Assembly (NCBI RefSeq): GCF_026151205.1
Contig: NC_087078.1
Location: 14,465,118-14,529,117, forward strand
Reading direction: 5' to 3'
Length of the DNA stretch: 64,000 bases
Source of the DNA: Bolinopsis microptera
Taxonomy: Eukaryota > Ctenophora > Tentaculata > Lobata > Bolinopsidae
This document shows positions 47,031-60,552 of this stretch, in pieces. The position numbers were made by a program, and so were the translations under genes. Each line of letters starts with the position of its first letter. Positions within the stretch are counted from its first letter, which is position 1. Under the pieces are notes generated by a model that did no database searches, was not told where the DNA came from, and was given only the letters and a program-made list of their open reading frames with translations.

Positions 47031-49316
47031 ATGAGTCTTAAGAAAATTAAAAGATTGCTGACATTCACAAGACAAGGAATAGTTGACTATGATCAGTTCT
47101 ACGAGGGTGGTGGAGATGAAGCCATCAAATTCTCTTCTGAAGATACATCTATTTTTCTCATGAGAGTAAGTTAAACAAATCCTTTGTGATGATGAAATTG
47201 TATAGTTCAAAGAGTCTGTTCCCATTTTAATGTTATTTATTGTACAAAGATTTCATATTCTTAAATTGTTTCAGTTACGTGGTGATAAGCACACTTTGAA
47301 AGGGTCTAATGTAAAGCTATCAGAGGCAGAGCTGAGAAGACTTGGAATAGGGGCTCTTATGTTTGGGTCTTATCCAGTACAAAAACATGATGGGGTTGCG
47401 TCAAAGATTCATATACTAGAAAATACCAAGCAAATTTTCATGTGTTACACTTTCCTTGATGGTAAGAGAATATTTCCAATTTATGCTACTTGCTAGTTTC
47501 ACCGTGTTGTAGTCTGTAATGAATATTAATTTCTTATCTCAGTTTGTCATTAAGCATATTATGTATAATACTTTAAATAAATATGACCACCCTTTTAGAT
47601 CGACACCTGCATCGGAAGGAAAGGTCCCCTAATACCAGCGGCTATGGTTCATACAGATCAGGATCTGGTAGTTTAGTTGATTATCAAGAGAGATCTACAG
47701 ATGATGAACTCCAGTCGACCTCTGTTAACTCAGTGTCGTCTATTGCATCTAGTATTGCATCGTTTGCGTCCAGTATTGGTATAAGCAGTTTCAACGGAAA
47801 CAAAGGATCAGCAACAACTCCAGACCCACCCTTTTCATCAAGTATTCCTGCAAACACATATTTGGGAACTGGAGAAAAGGTGCCAGGACTGAAGAGAGTG
47901 GCTTCCTCTCCCAGTAAGCTTGCTACTCAGGGACTTAATTCTCGTAAGGAGAAGTTTGGAATTGGCTTTCTTTTCAAAGCCAACTGTATGGGGATCGATT
48001 TTGAGCAACTTAAGTCATTCATATTTGAAAGATTGCACATAATTGAGGCCCAAGCTATGGAATGTAGGAAGCGGTTGTTTTATTACTTAGATTTAGGGAA
48101 AAGCACGGACTATGAGCAGATAATAAACGGTATTTCTGATGGTTTTTTGTACTACCTCAACATGTCGGCCTCTGTGAAGAGGATTGGTAACCTCTGGCAA
48201 AGTGTTCACTTGGGTGGACTTGTTGGAAGCAGACAAGCAAAGAACAATGTTGCAGATCTGATATGTGACCTTTATCATCAGTATGAGGGCGAAAAGAAGT
48301 TCATGTCAACTGTAGTAACAGCTATTCTTTCTGCGAACTCAACGTGGCACTCAAATATATGTGATCCAAACCTGCAATCTCAGCTCAGCTCACAAAGTAG
48401 AAAGTTTCTCGATTTGTACGGTGGGCCAGGAAGCAATTTTCCCGTACGCATTGCATTCATCTCCCAAGATGTCACTCTCTTGCAAGGCTTTCTTGCCTTA
48501 ACAACCTATTTTCAGAGAAACACAGTTTTCGTCAAAAGCATCGGGCACAAGAAAGCCAAATTTATGGCTGTTGACAGTTCACAGCTAACGTTGCCTGACC
48601 TAGCATGTGACCCGAGTGAAAAGGTTGTAGAGGCAGTGCAGTCTGCCGTGGCATCTGGGACATTTTCTCTGTTATCTGAAGACGAGGTCAACAGCATAGA
48701 GTCCTCTAACAATAGTACCACACTGAATAGTGTTTCCTCAAAAACATCAATGAGTGATGAGGGTGATTTGTGTCCCAGATTTTCAACCAGTTTTGTGGAC
48801 TATTCTTTGAGTAGGAAGTTAGCCCAAGATGACATGATCCTTCCCAACAGGAATAATCTTCCTGCTTTATCTAATTTCTATCACCCCAGTTTCCCTGTGA
48901 TGGGCCTATCTTCACATGATGGCTTATTTAAAGATTTTAAGTGTGGTTTCGCTGCCCTACATGAGGCACTCAAACTGTCGATCAGTGAGGATGTGATATC
49001 AAAGATGGTCGTTAATGACGCCACAACATTTGACTGCAAGGTCTGGGTCCATGATGGTACATATCAAAAAATTTGCAAAATAACAGCCTCCAGCGCTGTT
49101 TCAAGGATCATTAAGAACTTTTTCGAGTTGAAACAGCTGACAGGAAACTCTAAGTTGTGTCTGCTGTATCTTGAGTCAGAGCTGCAAACATTAGCCCATG
49201 TCAGAGAAGCGTATCTCACATTTTGTCAGCTTGAACCATCTCCACCGCAAAAGTTCTTGGATGTCTTCAAAATGGATAAAACTGATGGGGAATTCTTTAA
49301 TCTCATCAAAAAGTAG
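47031..49316 (+). CDS. FNIP: Folliculin-interacting protein (FNIP/LST4 family), about 679 aa
   Basis: FNIP partners folliculin (FLCN) at the lysosome in Rag GTPase/mTORC1 and AMPK signalling. Exons: 47031-47165, 47275-47461 and 47599-49316; junctions are GT-AG with phases 0 and 1. The ATG at 47031 has an in-frame TAG 12 nt upstream. The N-terminal longin-type region includes LRRLGIGALMFGSYPVQ, equal to the FNIP MMFGSVAMSYKGSTLKIH segment. A Ser-rich stretch (about 111-225) precedes the middle DENN-like part: FGIGFLFKA (about 227), VVTAILSANSTWHS, FLDLYGGPGSNFPVRIAF with LQGFLALTTYF (about 385-412), matching FNIP ITAVLTNHLAWV and LGDLYGAIGSPVRLA...LLYFLTYF. The C-terminus has VWVHDGTYQKI and LCLLYLESELQTLAHVREAY, like FNIP MHLEDRLQEIYF. 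It is much shorter than vertebrate FNIP1 (about 1166 aa), mainly through short linkers. The apparent ATG at 47583 is intronic. Confidence 0.82.
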
Positions 49317-51258
49317 TTGAGAAGGTGAAATCAGTTGTGCCCTATTGTTTTCTCATAATATATGATAATATTGTTATAGGGAATGTATAAACATTTCTTG
49401 ATAAGAAAGTATTACTAGTATGTATCATAGGAATTTTAGGTTTTTGTTCTATGTGAAATATTTTTGATGCCACATAAGAACTTCACATGATAGTAATGAT
49501 TTTAGTGTAATGAAGTTGCTATATTGCTTCGATGATCTTATGGAATTTCAGTCTTGAACTCTCAAAGGGACATTTTAGATGATAGAAGTGAACTAACTAC
49601 TAGTGTTAGATTATATAGCTGAATTTGTATTTGATTTTTCTTTGATCAAACAAGTTGAACCCATATAGGTAGTATGATATTAACGTTTTATTTTTATTTG
49701 AAATGAAATTGTAATATTGCAATGATGTTATTTGTGAAAAGGAATTTATGATGGACAGTGTTTAAGCACAATGCCATGGGTTATTAGCTGCATTTAGTAA
49801 CAAATACAAGATTGATGGAGAATTGTTTCCCAAAGATGTTGAGGAAGAACTTCCTGTTCAGTTTGCCTTGTTTCGCACGATACTGCCTTTATATTTATTT
49901 GAGGAAAGCTATGAAGCCTGTGAATACTATCATTTAAGGCAAGCATGCTTTGCTATAGACATTATCACGTGACAAGTATGATAAGAATTTGATGTCATCT
50001 AGATTGTTTTTGTCTATATTATATTGAGCGGGTGAATATTAGAGACACATGCCCGGGCAAGAGTAAAAATACCACAGTTTTACATTTCGTGAGTTTCACC
50101 GACTGGAAGGAAGTATTCTTTCTATGATGTCCCCAATATTTACCATATCGTGTTAATAAGTCTTGAAACCACTCTTCATTGGCATTTTTGCTGTGCAACA
50201 AGAATTTAAAAAACGCAAATATAATGTTTTTTGATCGTACGATATGCAGTATGCATGGATTTTGTCGTTGAATAGAGTTCTGCACAGTCACTTTAGAGAG
50301 ACGATGGAGTTTTGTAACCGTCTTGTTTTCGAAAGGTAAGTCATCTAAAGCATAGTAAACTTTAATAAGTGTAAGGCAACTATGGGGTCTTCTTTGTTAC
50401 ACCTCTGAACTGCACGGGTCAGGTAAACAGTCAGATAAAGCTTATAAATAGACCTAACCATCACGTGACACAAATTGATGAGTTACTACACATCTTGTCC
50501 TTCGCTTTAAATTCTTTTTGTTAAGAAATCTTGTCATACATCGGTGATGTTGAGAATTATTTCGGTGACCCTTTACAGCTACAGCCGAAACTGGTATACT
50601 AAAAAGATTAATAGAAACATGACTTGATTAGACAGCTAGTTAGTAAATAGAGCCCATTTTAAAAGATTTAACTGCGTCTTGCATCCCTGAAAAACACATA
50701 TTTGTATAAAGTTTTGGTAAGAATGGTTTACTGAAACATGTAATATACGTCATGTTGAGGGGAGTGGAAATTCAATTATTATTTAAGTATGAAAGCAGGT
50801 ATTTTGTGGTGGACTGTCAAAATTCTTCTTAGATAAATATAACTTCAAACTCCAATCCAAAACCTAAAGTAAATTCAAATTTTGCCGGTATAAATAAATT
50901 TGAATGCATTGCAATGTCAAATAGTGGAATAGTTAGGAATTAGCTCGTCCGGTTCTACAATCTACGTTGGCTCAGTCCGTAACGTGATTAAGGGTAATGC
51001 TGTGTTACTCTATATAACAGAATATTTTATCATATGATAATAATTCAGTATTACTATAGCTGATTAAATATCAAAAGAAACCGTCAAGAGATTAAATATT
51101 TCTCTTTGAAAGAAACCGTAAATAGTAACTCACTCACTAATTTACACTTAAGAAAGGTGCTTTAATTGATTTGGATAGCCACGACGATTTAAGCCAAATA
51201 CATAATCAAATTAAGGGAACTTAAAATAGTATTCTTATTGAGGAGATACAATATAGTA
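49317..51258. other. FNIP 3' flank and intergenic DNA
   Basis: AT-rich, presumably beginning with the FNIP 3' UTR. No clear AATAAA signal or other gene could be assigned. Confidence 0.45.
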
Positions 51259-51264
51259 CTTTGA

Positions 51265-51821
51265 TCGGGGGATCATAAGGTCAGAATCGTACGTGACGTT
51301 GGGGGTGGGTCATATTTTCTTCCAAAACGCAGTTAGTACTTTTGTACTAAGTGGTCTGGGTGGGTCTGCTGCTCATTTCCCAGAAAAACAGTTAGTACAT
51401 GGTACACGGTAAGAGGGGTGTCCAACCCCAAAAAAACCCATTTTACCTCTAATTTCACTTTTGGGAATGGGTTTTGAGGTTTTTTCCTTTTTTTTGGGTT
51501 TTAAAAAAAATGTTTCCTTTTTTTGTAACTTTTTATCTAATTCGACTACATTGAAAACAAAACCCCTACTAAATAATGGGTATAATTTGCCCATTTCCCA
51601 ATTTTTAATGAGCTGTTTAAAAGTTTAAAGCAATGTATGGGTGGGTATCTTATTTTATATACCAAGACACAGTTAGTACCGTGATTTCTCAACAGTTAGT
51701 ACCGCAAAAGGGGTGGGTGTCCTAAGTATTATCCGAAGAAACAGTTAGTACCACCAAGGGGGTGGGTGGGTCTTTTTTGTACGTACGACACTTGGTACCT
51801 GATCCCCCCCCCCCCCCCCCG
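51265..51821. mobile_element. G-run/C-run-bounded element 2 (0.56 kb), 6-bp flanking repeat CTTTGA
   Basis: Starts TCGGGGGATCA and ends TGATCCC followed by a run of 17 C and a G; CTTTGA flanks it at 51259-51264 and 51822-51827. The arms are imperfect inverted repeats of about 30 bp, both reaching TCGTACGT(G/A). The interior repeats CAGTTAGTAC five times (near 51331, 51390, 51670, 51692 and 51740), each next to GGGTGGGT or similar. No protein is encoded. Confidence 0.65.
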
Positions 51822-51827
51822 CTTTGA

Positions 51828-53446
51828 GGAATACAAAAAAGGTATCAAATTTATGCAGATTTATGAAAATATCAACAAATCGACTTACTTGGTTTTCGAA
51901 AAAGCGAAAACTGAATAGTTGGGATGCAAGGTGACAGATAAGCTGATGAATATATTTCATGTGTACAGATAAAACTAGATTTCTTTATCTTTTGTTCAAT
52001 TATTATAGGCCCTTTTGATGGCTCTTAACTTGTAACAATTTAGTATCATAGTCACATGATATGATATGATATGGAATCACATATCATGGTGGAACTGTAA
52101 CTGGCAACTCACTAACAATTATGTCATGTGTCAATTAGGTTTCTGTGCTAGGAATTATGTATAGACCAACTAGGTTTCTGTTTCTCTATTTTATAAGATC
52201 TAGTAGGTGTTAAGAAGGTTTAGTTAATAATATTATGGTATTGATAGAGTAATTTTAGGTTATGTTACTATATTGATATCATTAAGATTATTTATTTAAT
52301 AATTTGATTTTCCCAGATTCAGACATAGTGACTCGAGTCGATATTACAATAGCTCAAAATTGTTTATATACTTTCATCTCTTACATACTGTAATCTTAAC
52401 ATTTTCAAGTGCATAGTGCCGAAATGATAGCATGGTGGCCAATGATTCTTCCAATTATTATGAAGATTCTTGGTATAAATCTTAGAATTTTGAGACTTTA
52501 TATGGCATAAATTTGAATATTAGTGAAGCTAAAGCAATACTGATCAAATTCTTCTTCTATACATAATTTATGCATCTTATAATCTTTATATCATAAAGAT
52601 CCAAGGAAAAATTAAGGCAGAAAACACCAGTTGGATAACTGAGTTTTATAACCCTTACAAGATTTCTGCCTATTAGTAAACTCAAAATGGCATAATGTCT
52701 ACCTTGATAACCTCGCTCTAGACTTTGATACAATGAATAGTTAGTGAAAGATTTTAGTGTCATAAATTGTAAGTTACTTGTTTTAACAAACCTCTGCAAT
52801 CGCGGAACCAAGTTCCTTTTTCCTCAACTTCAGAGCCGTTACCATGCTTCGTTGTCAGACTGGCACTGTATTATTTTGCGGATAAAAGCTGCTTATTATA
52901 GAAAGAAAGAACATTTGGTTTTTATTACTCACTACATACCGTGATTATTATTCCATGATCCAAAGATATTAAAGATGTTTAGAATTGTATGTTACTAACA
53001 AAGTTACCGATTATAATATGAATCCTGGAATACAAAAGGGAAATGCTTAAGTAGTTTACTCTTTATTTTGCATTTACTTGTAAATGTATTCTCTTGTTAG
53101 GTGTTTTATCATGATACCAGTCTATTCTTTGTCTCTTTTATAAGTAAATAAATTAATCTCTATAATTAATTAATTGGTTAAAGTCCAGGAGTTCCTTTAA
53201 ATCGATTAATTATTTCTGAAGCTAAATTTTATATTCTAACTTAATCAATTTGCACATGCATGATGCGAGACCTGAAAGTCAATAAATTTACAAAGTACCT
53301 AAGTCCTAAATATTATAAAGATAAATCATGTAATGTCGCCGAAAAGTTACTAGCACCTAAAGTAAAGCTGCTCAAAGTCTATTTTCAACATTGATGTCAT
53401 CTTTAAATGCATTTTAATCCTTCTTAAAATTTAAATTATACATACA
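51828..53446. other. Intergenic DNA, no gene recognised
   Basis: AT-rich with no motif-bearing frame. It ends at the 3' tail of an antisense RTE element. Confidence 0.45.
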
Positions 53447-54460
53447 TACATGTTACATGGCGAGATCTCCATCCAAAAGGATTAGTCTGCGTCATCTGCG
53501 TCATTACTTTGTATTATACAACTTCGGCGGGTAATATTTCTCCATCCTTTTCGATCTGCAGCCAATCTTCTCATACAATCAATCGTGAGTCCATTACGAT
53601 CCAATCTCTGCTCAGCATCTTCAATAAACACATCATTTAAGCTCTTCCTAGGCCTGCCTCTTGATCTCTTCCCATGCTTGGGTTTCCATTCAAGTAAATA
53701 GTTGGGCAACCGATCTTCAGGCATTCTACTGACATGTCCAAACCAACGCAGCCGTTTTGTTGTTATTATGTCAGCAAGGGCAGTTGTTGATGCCCTTCTT
53801 AAAACATCCTCATTACTTACTCGATGGAACCACCTCACTCTCAGGATTCTTCTTAAGCAGTACTGATGGAAAGACTCCAATCTTCTTGTCTGCACTTGAG
53901 TCGTGTTCCATATCTCACATCCATAGGTCAGAATGGTAAGAACAGCTGCGATGTAGATTCGCACTTTGTTGTTAATGCTTATGTTCTTATTCTTCCAAAT
54001 GTTGTTGAGTTGGTTAAAAGCTCCGGTTGCTTTTCCAATCCTGACACTTATTTCTTTATCAATCTTGCCATCTGATGTAATTTTGGCACCCAAATAAGTG
54101 AATTGAGTGACCTGCTTTGCAGAGTTTCCATCGACAGTTATATCTATGGTCCTATTCTCTGGGAGTGGGTGCTGCGATGTATCTTTCCCAATGACCATGA
54201 TCTCTGTTTTCTTTGCGTTCATCTTTAAACCCCCAAGTCCACAGTATTTCGCAATATTGTCCGTAGTTTCTTGCAGTCCTTCAACAGTGTCATCCATTCC
54301 TGCGATGTCATCAGCATAGTCAAGATCAATGACACATTTTTCCGGTTGTCTGGAACTTTGTCTGTACTGAAGTGTAAAACCACGGGATATATTCTTAAAC
54401 TTCTCTGCAAGTTCTAATCCCCAGTTAAGTACAAGATTAAAAATAGGGGGCCCTTGCACA
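53441..54460 (-). mobile_element. RTE-clade LINE, 5'-truncated with one long open frame
   Basis: An open frame of 325 aa carries the end of the RT palm and beyond: CVIDLDYADDIAGM (YADD box), LKMNAKKTEIMVIG, FTYLGAKITSDGKIDKEIS, LTYGCEIWNTTQ, LRRILRVRWFHRVSNEDVL, LRWFGHVSRMPEDRLPNYLL and GRPRKSLND. This order is typical of RTE elements. It is truncated at about 54460, just before the YADD box, at a QGPP in place of the usual QGDPLS. The 3' end (left side) carries TACATACATACATG, the same (ATGT)n tail as the fragment at 10.6 kb. Head-to-head with the EXD1-like gene, about 105 bp from its ATG. Confidence 0.9.
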
Positions 54461-54565
54461 TCACCTTTAAATTATACCCAACCTTCAAAGTTAATTAAGT
54501 TAGCTAATTAACAATGCCAGCTAATTAAGTTAATTAACAATGCCAGATAATGTAAGAGTGGCCCC

Positions 54566-57500
54566 ATGACCACGTTCAACACGAACGTAACCAGTGGGCT
54601 TGGAGCTCGGACCACTATCGGTCCTACCAAGATCAGATCACCCACTCGGTATTCGGATATGTTCGTGGGAGCACAGAATGACGTCATTGAGTCTATGTTA
54701 GAGGGGAATCATCAAGGTTAGTAAAAAGAAATGGGGTTCTTTAATTTATTAGCCATGACGTTAATTATTAATGATTGTTATTTAATTAATATAATTTATG
54801 ATTATTTTGGTGACCGACAACTTCATCCAATTAATCGGAAATTATTTGAATGAATAATTTGTAATAAAAGCTACTAATCTGTCCTCAATGTGTTGTGTAA
54901 ACAAATTATGTGAATTACGTGGTTAAGTCACTTTATTGTTTTTTTTTCAGAGTCAGCTAAAACTCAAAAGAAGGCCGCCCCTGCAAAGAATCTTACCCGA
55001 TACGAGCGGCTGTAAGTTATTCTTTTTAATCAATAAACAAATTAATTAGTTGATCAGCTTGTTTTAAAATCAAGTGTTTTTTATCAAACCCTCATTTATT
55101 GGGAATGGAAATTTGAAAAAAACTGTCTCTAGTAAATCTAAAATCCTGGTAAGTCAGCGTTTTGATTTTTACACTTAACATCTGCAAATATAAACCATTT
55201 GAGGGAAAGCTTTAAAAAAAACTATTCTTCAATCTAGGTTAAATATCAGATAGCAGTTAAACAGCACTTGTTCTACACAGTCTATACCTAACTACCACTC
55301 TAAAGACGCACTCGACATTGCCGAGTGTAGTTTTGATACGCAACTAGTCCCACGGAATATACCCAACTATTTGTCCCTTTCTTTCGTTATCTCTCAATGT
55401 AAACCAATCTAAAACAAAACATCTTGTACACACTTTGATCTATTGTTCAACTTTCAAATCCAAATATTCGCTGTGATAGTCCGATGTTCCGGGTGTAATT
55501 AAACGCCCACGTAAGGTGTGTTCTGAAGAAATAGTTAAACTATTTACTATAAGTAATGCATGTAAACTGCTCATTTGCTGTCCGTCAAATGGACACATTC
55601 ACTAATAGTTTACCTTTACAAGTTTGTACTGTTAACGCTACATTCGTCTGTAAGTCTAACGGCCATTATTGTTTCAGGACGAAACTGAGGAACAACAATC
55701 GGGATATTCAAACCATTCCTGGTAAGTGAAAAATGAACAATGAACAATGAACATACTATGAAGTATGGTCTCAGCGTTTTATCTTTGTATTTATTTTGTA
55801 TCTTTATGTTCTTTGTTCTTGCCTGTAAGGCCCGAAGGTGGGACAAGAGAGTTTTTGCTCTGTGCTAGTAGTTTTTGCTCTGTGCTAGTAGTTTTTGCTC
55901 TGTGCTAGTAAAAGCTTTCCAGATATAAATGTCTTTAGTAACAACCAGCATTAGGTTACACAGGGTCCTTTCTTATAGTCAATGTAAATATTATGTTACA
56001 TATTAGTTAAATCATGTTAGATAATAGTACATCCACTATCCTGTCCGTGATTCCAATTAGGGCCCATATTCTCATTCTCAAGATTTAAAATTTCTTGGAA
56101 TCAGTCGCGGGGAAATCTCGTATCACGAGAAGATGTAGCAATATTAAATTACATCATTTCCAAGATCTTGGACGTTTCTATTGTTACAAATATTCAATAG
56201 TTAGGGGAAATTCCCTCGTGCTTTGGCTTCGTTACATGGGAATCATCTTTAGATGTTTAAGGAAACTACACGGTAGGAAAGTTGGCATTTTCCACGGCGT
56301 CTCCTTTATCTCTGACAAGTTTGTGACCGCCTCATATTTTCGTACAACTCCGGTCTGAAAGTAAGTATAAAGTTTGTACCGTTAGATCAGACATGTCACG
56401 TGGCAGACTACGTGTCAGACCACGTGACAGACCACAGATCATGAGATCATCACTCGACGAGCGGTAATCTAATCATATTTGGAGACCTATCATCTTGATT
56501 GTTATCAGTCGACGTTAAAATATGTGGACAAGAGAAAGCCTTTCTCAGAAAAAGTAATTATGATTTCACTGTCAAATTCCGCACGGAAGTTCCAATTCCA
56601 TCTTTGGAATTCTGCCAATTTTGCACATCAACCCTCCATAATGTCCACTGTACTACGACATATATGGAGTTTTCATTTCAGAAAAGTTTATATCTGAAGA
56701 AAAGTTCTTATCTGAAGAAAGGGTTTAATTAGAAGAAAAGCGTTCAGCTTGGATGTACCCTACACAGCATGCAGACCTGACATGTTATTTGTACGGGTGT
56801 GTTCTAGGCGTTGTACTAGGTGCGGTGCAGTCAACATATGCTGACACATATTTTCACACTTAATAAAGTGTCAAAGCAGCACAGTATAATATATTATATA
56901 ATATCTGTATACCAAAAAGTTTACTAACAAGTCAGCTGTGTTGTCACCTGCTGATTTAATATGTGTGTACTGACGTGACGTTGCCAATCACGCTGCTGTT
57001 GCTGATCATTAATCATGATATTTATGGCAAAATTCCAATTTAGGCCGGGTGTGTTCAGTAAAATTGCAGGTTTTGTTTGATTTGAGTTAAAGAGAGTAAT
57101 GGAGTCGGAATGATAAAGTTGACAGGTTATTTCGTCAGAAGCAAAGCGGTGTTTTCTGCAGAAATTGTTATTTATTTGACTGAACTATTTCTCCGGTGAA
57201 ATCTTCTGCTCCATGTACAGTGTACACGTATGTACATATTTTAACAGTGCTACTTATCCGACACAATGCTCTAAAATCACATGACAATATAACATGAATT
57301 ACGTGAGCCGGCCAGTATAACACAACAGCGAAACAAAAACGAATATTAGAAGTAAGAATATTAATAAGTCTCCAATGAGCCGAGGTTTTTGTGAATCTGA
57401 TATGAAAAAGATCAGGAAATTGCGCTCATTTGGCATTTAAAAACGAAATCCTCCTACCACGTGAATTTCAACTTAATTTAAATAAATGTTATGTGACTCT

Positions 57501-60500
57501 TCAGACGGCATTTTTTTGTTGTAAGAAACTGGTATGACATGAACAATTTTTAGGGTTTTTAATATGTTCTTAAGATAACGAGCGTGGTTAACATAAACGA
57601 ACTCAGATTTATTTCGCTCAAATCTCATCTAAAATATGAATATCACAACATTTACTGGATACTTTAATTGTAACGTAATATATTCGACCAACCTTTCAAA
57701 TTAATATACCGTTTATAATAATGGGACCCATAATCGCTTAACGCTACATTCATCACCCGGTCACGTACGTCTTTCAGCCAGCTGCTCGCCAGAGTCTACA
57801 ATCAATAATAGGAAAATGCACTTTGCTTATTAGTGAATTGGCTCCATGTTCGTCACAGTTATTCTAATCGAACGAGATCCGACAATTGACTTGACAGTCA
57901 AGCACGAGAAAATGTGGAAGATCGGGTACTTCATAACAGGAACGCGCTTAGCCTTGAGACTAATTCAAATTTTCATTGTTATTGCCTGAACGTCTTTTTA
58001 ATGTGCGCTGCGCGCGCTGGTCACGTGATCAAAATAGAAGCAGTTCGGCTTTGTGTCGTTGAATGAAACTCGGGCGTTGCCGATGGAGAATGACGTCAGT
58101 ACATTAGCGAGGCTATGGTCGTTGCATCACAGAGGATACAACATAGTGAGGGACTGTGGATCATCGGGGAATAAAAAGTTAGTCTTGGCAAGATGTCCGC
58201 CGATAATTCTAGGAATCAGACTACGGAGAGAAATCTTTTCTCCGAAGAGAAATTGTTTCTCCATAATACAATATCGCATTCCCAACATCACTGACATGTA
58301 ACTTAAAACGAATGACCACAGCTTCCAATAATTAGCAAACTTTATTACAATGCATTTGCTGAGACATATGCGTTTTTTGGTTGAAGTACGTGATTTTGAT
58401 AATCTAGTAAAACAAAATCTTCCAAGGTACACGTTTCTGATTATTTCATAGATGCCATGTTTTTTTATTAAATACTTTTCAAATTTTACAGAGTACAGCA
58501 ATAGATGAATATAAAATAGAATCGTTCAAAATATCGCCCCCATCTGTAAAATATGATGGGCACCCAAACACGGTAAACACATAGTGAACTATGTCCGCAG
58601 TAACTTGGACCCATTACATCGAATCAATCTAAATCCAAAAATTTATGAAAAAACTATTTAATAACAAACAAATCCATGGTGAATAACTGTGGATATATAG
58701 TCAAAATTGGTATTTCAATACGTCAAATTCCAGATATAATACATTAGATACAGGTCTGATATGGTCATTAATGTGTGAGACGGTGTGCGGGTGAAGTGTG
58801 ATATGATGTTGAAAGTATAGGAAGGTAGATAAAAAAATTAATAAAACAAAAATAATAATAATATGGGGAGCAAAGAGACTAGGCTAGGCTGTTGTTTCAC
58901 TATCCAATAAACATTTCCATAGATGCTTAGTGACCTCAGCTTTGAAAAGACTAGTAGACACAATCTGTCTTACCTGTAAAGGGAGTCCATTCCACAGTAT
59001 ATGAGTTCTGTAGAAAAATGATTTTGCCAGTGGGCTATTTGAGGTACATAAGGTGTGTGAATTCTGACTTAACTTAGGTAAAATTGATGACACAATAGAC
59101 AGACTGTCGAGGTGGCAACGTCTTAGTCGAGAAGTCCCCTGATATAAAGAGAGATAGTGAGGCAGCGATACAGGAATTAAATTGTTCAGAACTTTGTGGA
59201 AAAAAATAAGATCATTCAAGTCAAACTTTTGAGACAAAGGGAGAATGTCGACAAGCTTGCACTTTTTGACATATTGCTCAGGTGGATAACTGCGGCCCTC
59301 TTCAGACAGAATCCATTTAATAGCTCTCTTTTGGAGACTTTCTAATTTATCACTAAGTGATTTATTACAATACAAGGGCGCCAGATTATGGAGCAATTTT
59401 CGAATTGGCTACGAACCAGGGAGAGGTAAAGCGCCCGGCGACGTTTCTGATCAATGACAATATGGCCATTTCTTCTGACCATACCAAGTTGTTGGCAGGC
59501 CTTAGTCAAAATTCTGTCGCACTGACTATTCCAACTTAGCTTAGGAGTAACATCGACTCCAAGATCTTTTTCTAACTCTACATACACAAGAGGAGAGCCA
59601 TCAAGATTATTATATGCGAATGGAGGAGATAAAGATGGTTTTCCTGAAACAATAAGCACTTTACATTTTGCTGGATGGAATCGCATTTTGTTTCTTAGTG
59701 CCCAGTCAGAGAGATAGTCTATATCCATTTGCAAATTAGTATTATCAGAAGATGAATGTATTTTACGCCAGATTTGTGTATCATCGGCATACAAAACAAT
59801 ATCAGTATTATCCGAAAGGCCAAGAGGAATATCATTGATAAACAATACAAAAAGTAAAGGACCAAGGATAGAGCCCTGGGGGACACCAGAATTAACTGAG
59901 AGGGTAGATGACATCTCATTACCAATAACCACTCTTTGGTAACGGCCTTGAATGTAATTGGTAAGAAATTTGAGAAGTGTACCACCCTATATGATTGAAT
60001 TACACTTCTTACCTGTAGCAATGCGAATCAAATTCAAGATAGCGTTACTGGTTTTCAAGTGCCTAAACGATTGTGCTCCTGAATATCTAAGGACAATGGT
60101 CAAAATTAGGGACACTAGTAAACATCATGTCAGAATGGACCATGACTTCTTCCTACTGGAACGCCCTCCTTTATCAAGGCTGAGGGCTACAGCTGGTGCT
60201 TTCTCTCACACTGCTCCTAAAATCTGGAATACACTTCCCTACTCACTACGCTCCATCTCTCGACTAGATGTTTTCAAGAAGGCTCTCAAGACCCATCTAT
60301 TTCATCAAGCCTATCCTGTATGTGCGAACAGTATTTTTGGTGATTCAGTAGTCATGGACGCAGGACTTTAAGATCAATCTACAATTTATAAATTTGAATT
60401 TTTGATTAGAAAAGGGACTACTAAGGTAAATTTATCTGCACCGCTTTGTTGGCCAGTATCAACTCCATTTTTTGGACTTTGGTCGCTTATACGGCCTAAG

Positions 60501-60517
60501 CGGTATACAAATAAAGC

Positions 60518-60552
<35 letters not shown>

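Noticed and set aside
47583-47598. ATG at 47583 as the start of the FNIP protein
   Set aside because: It lies in intron 2; the acceptor CCTTTTAG ends at 47598 and joining to the upstream exon in phase 1 gives a longer conserved N-terminus.
58053-58301. Additional EXD1 exon in intron 3
   Set aside because: The exons at 55678-55721 and 62276-62420 already join in phase and restore a continuous domain; this frame has no matching acceptor and donor.
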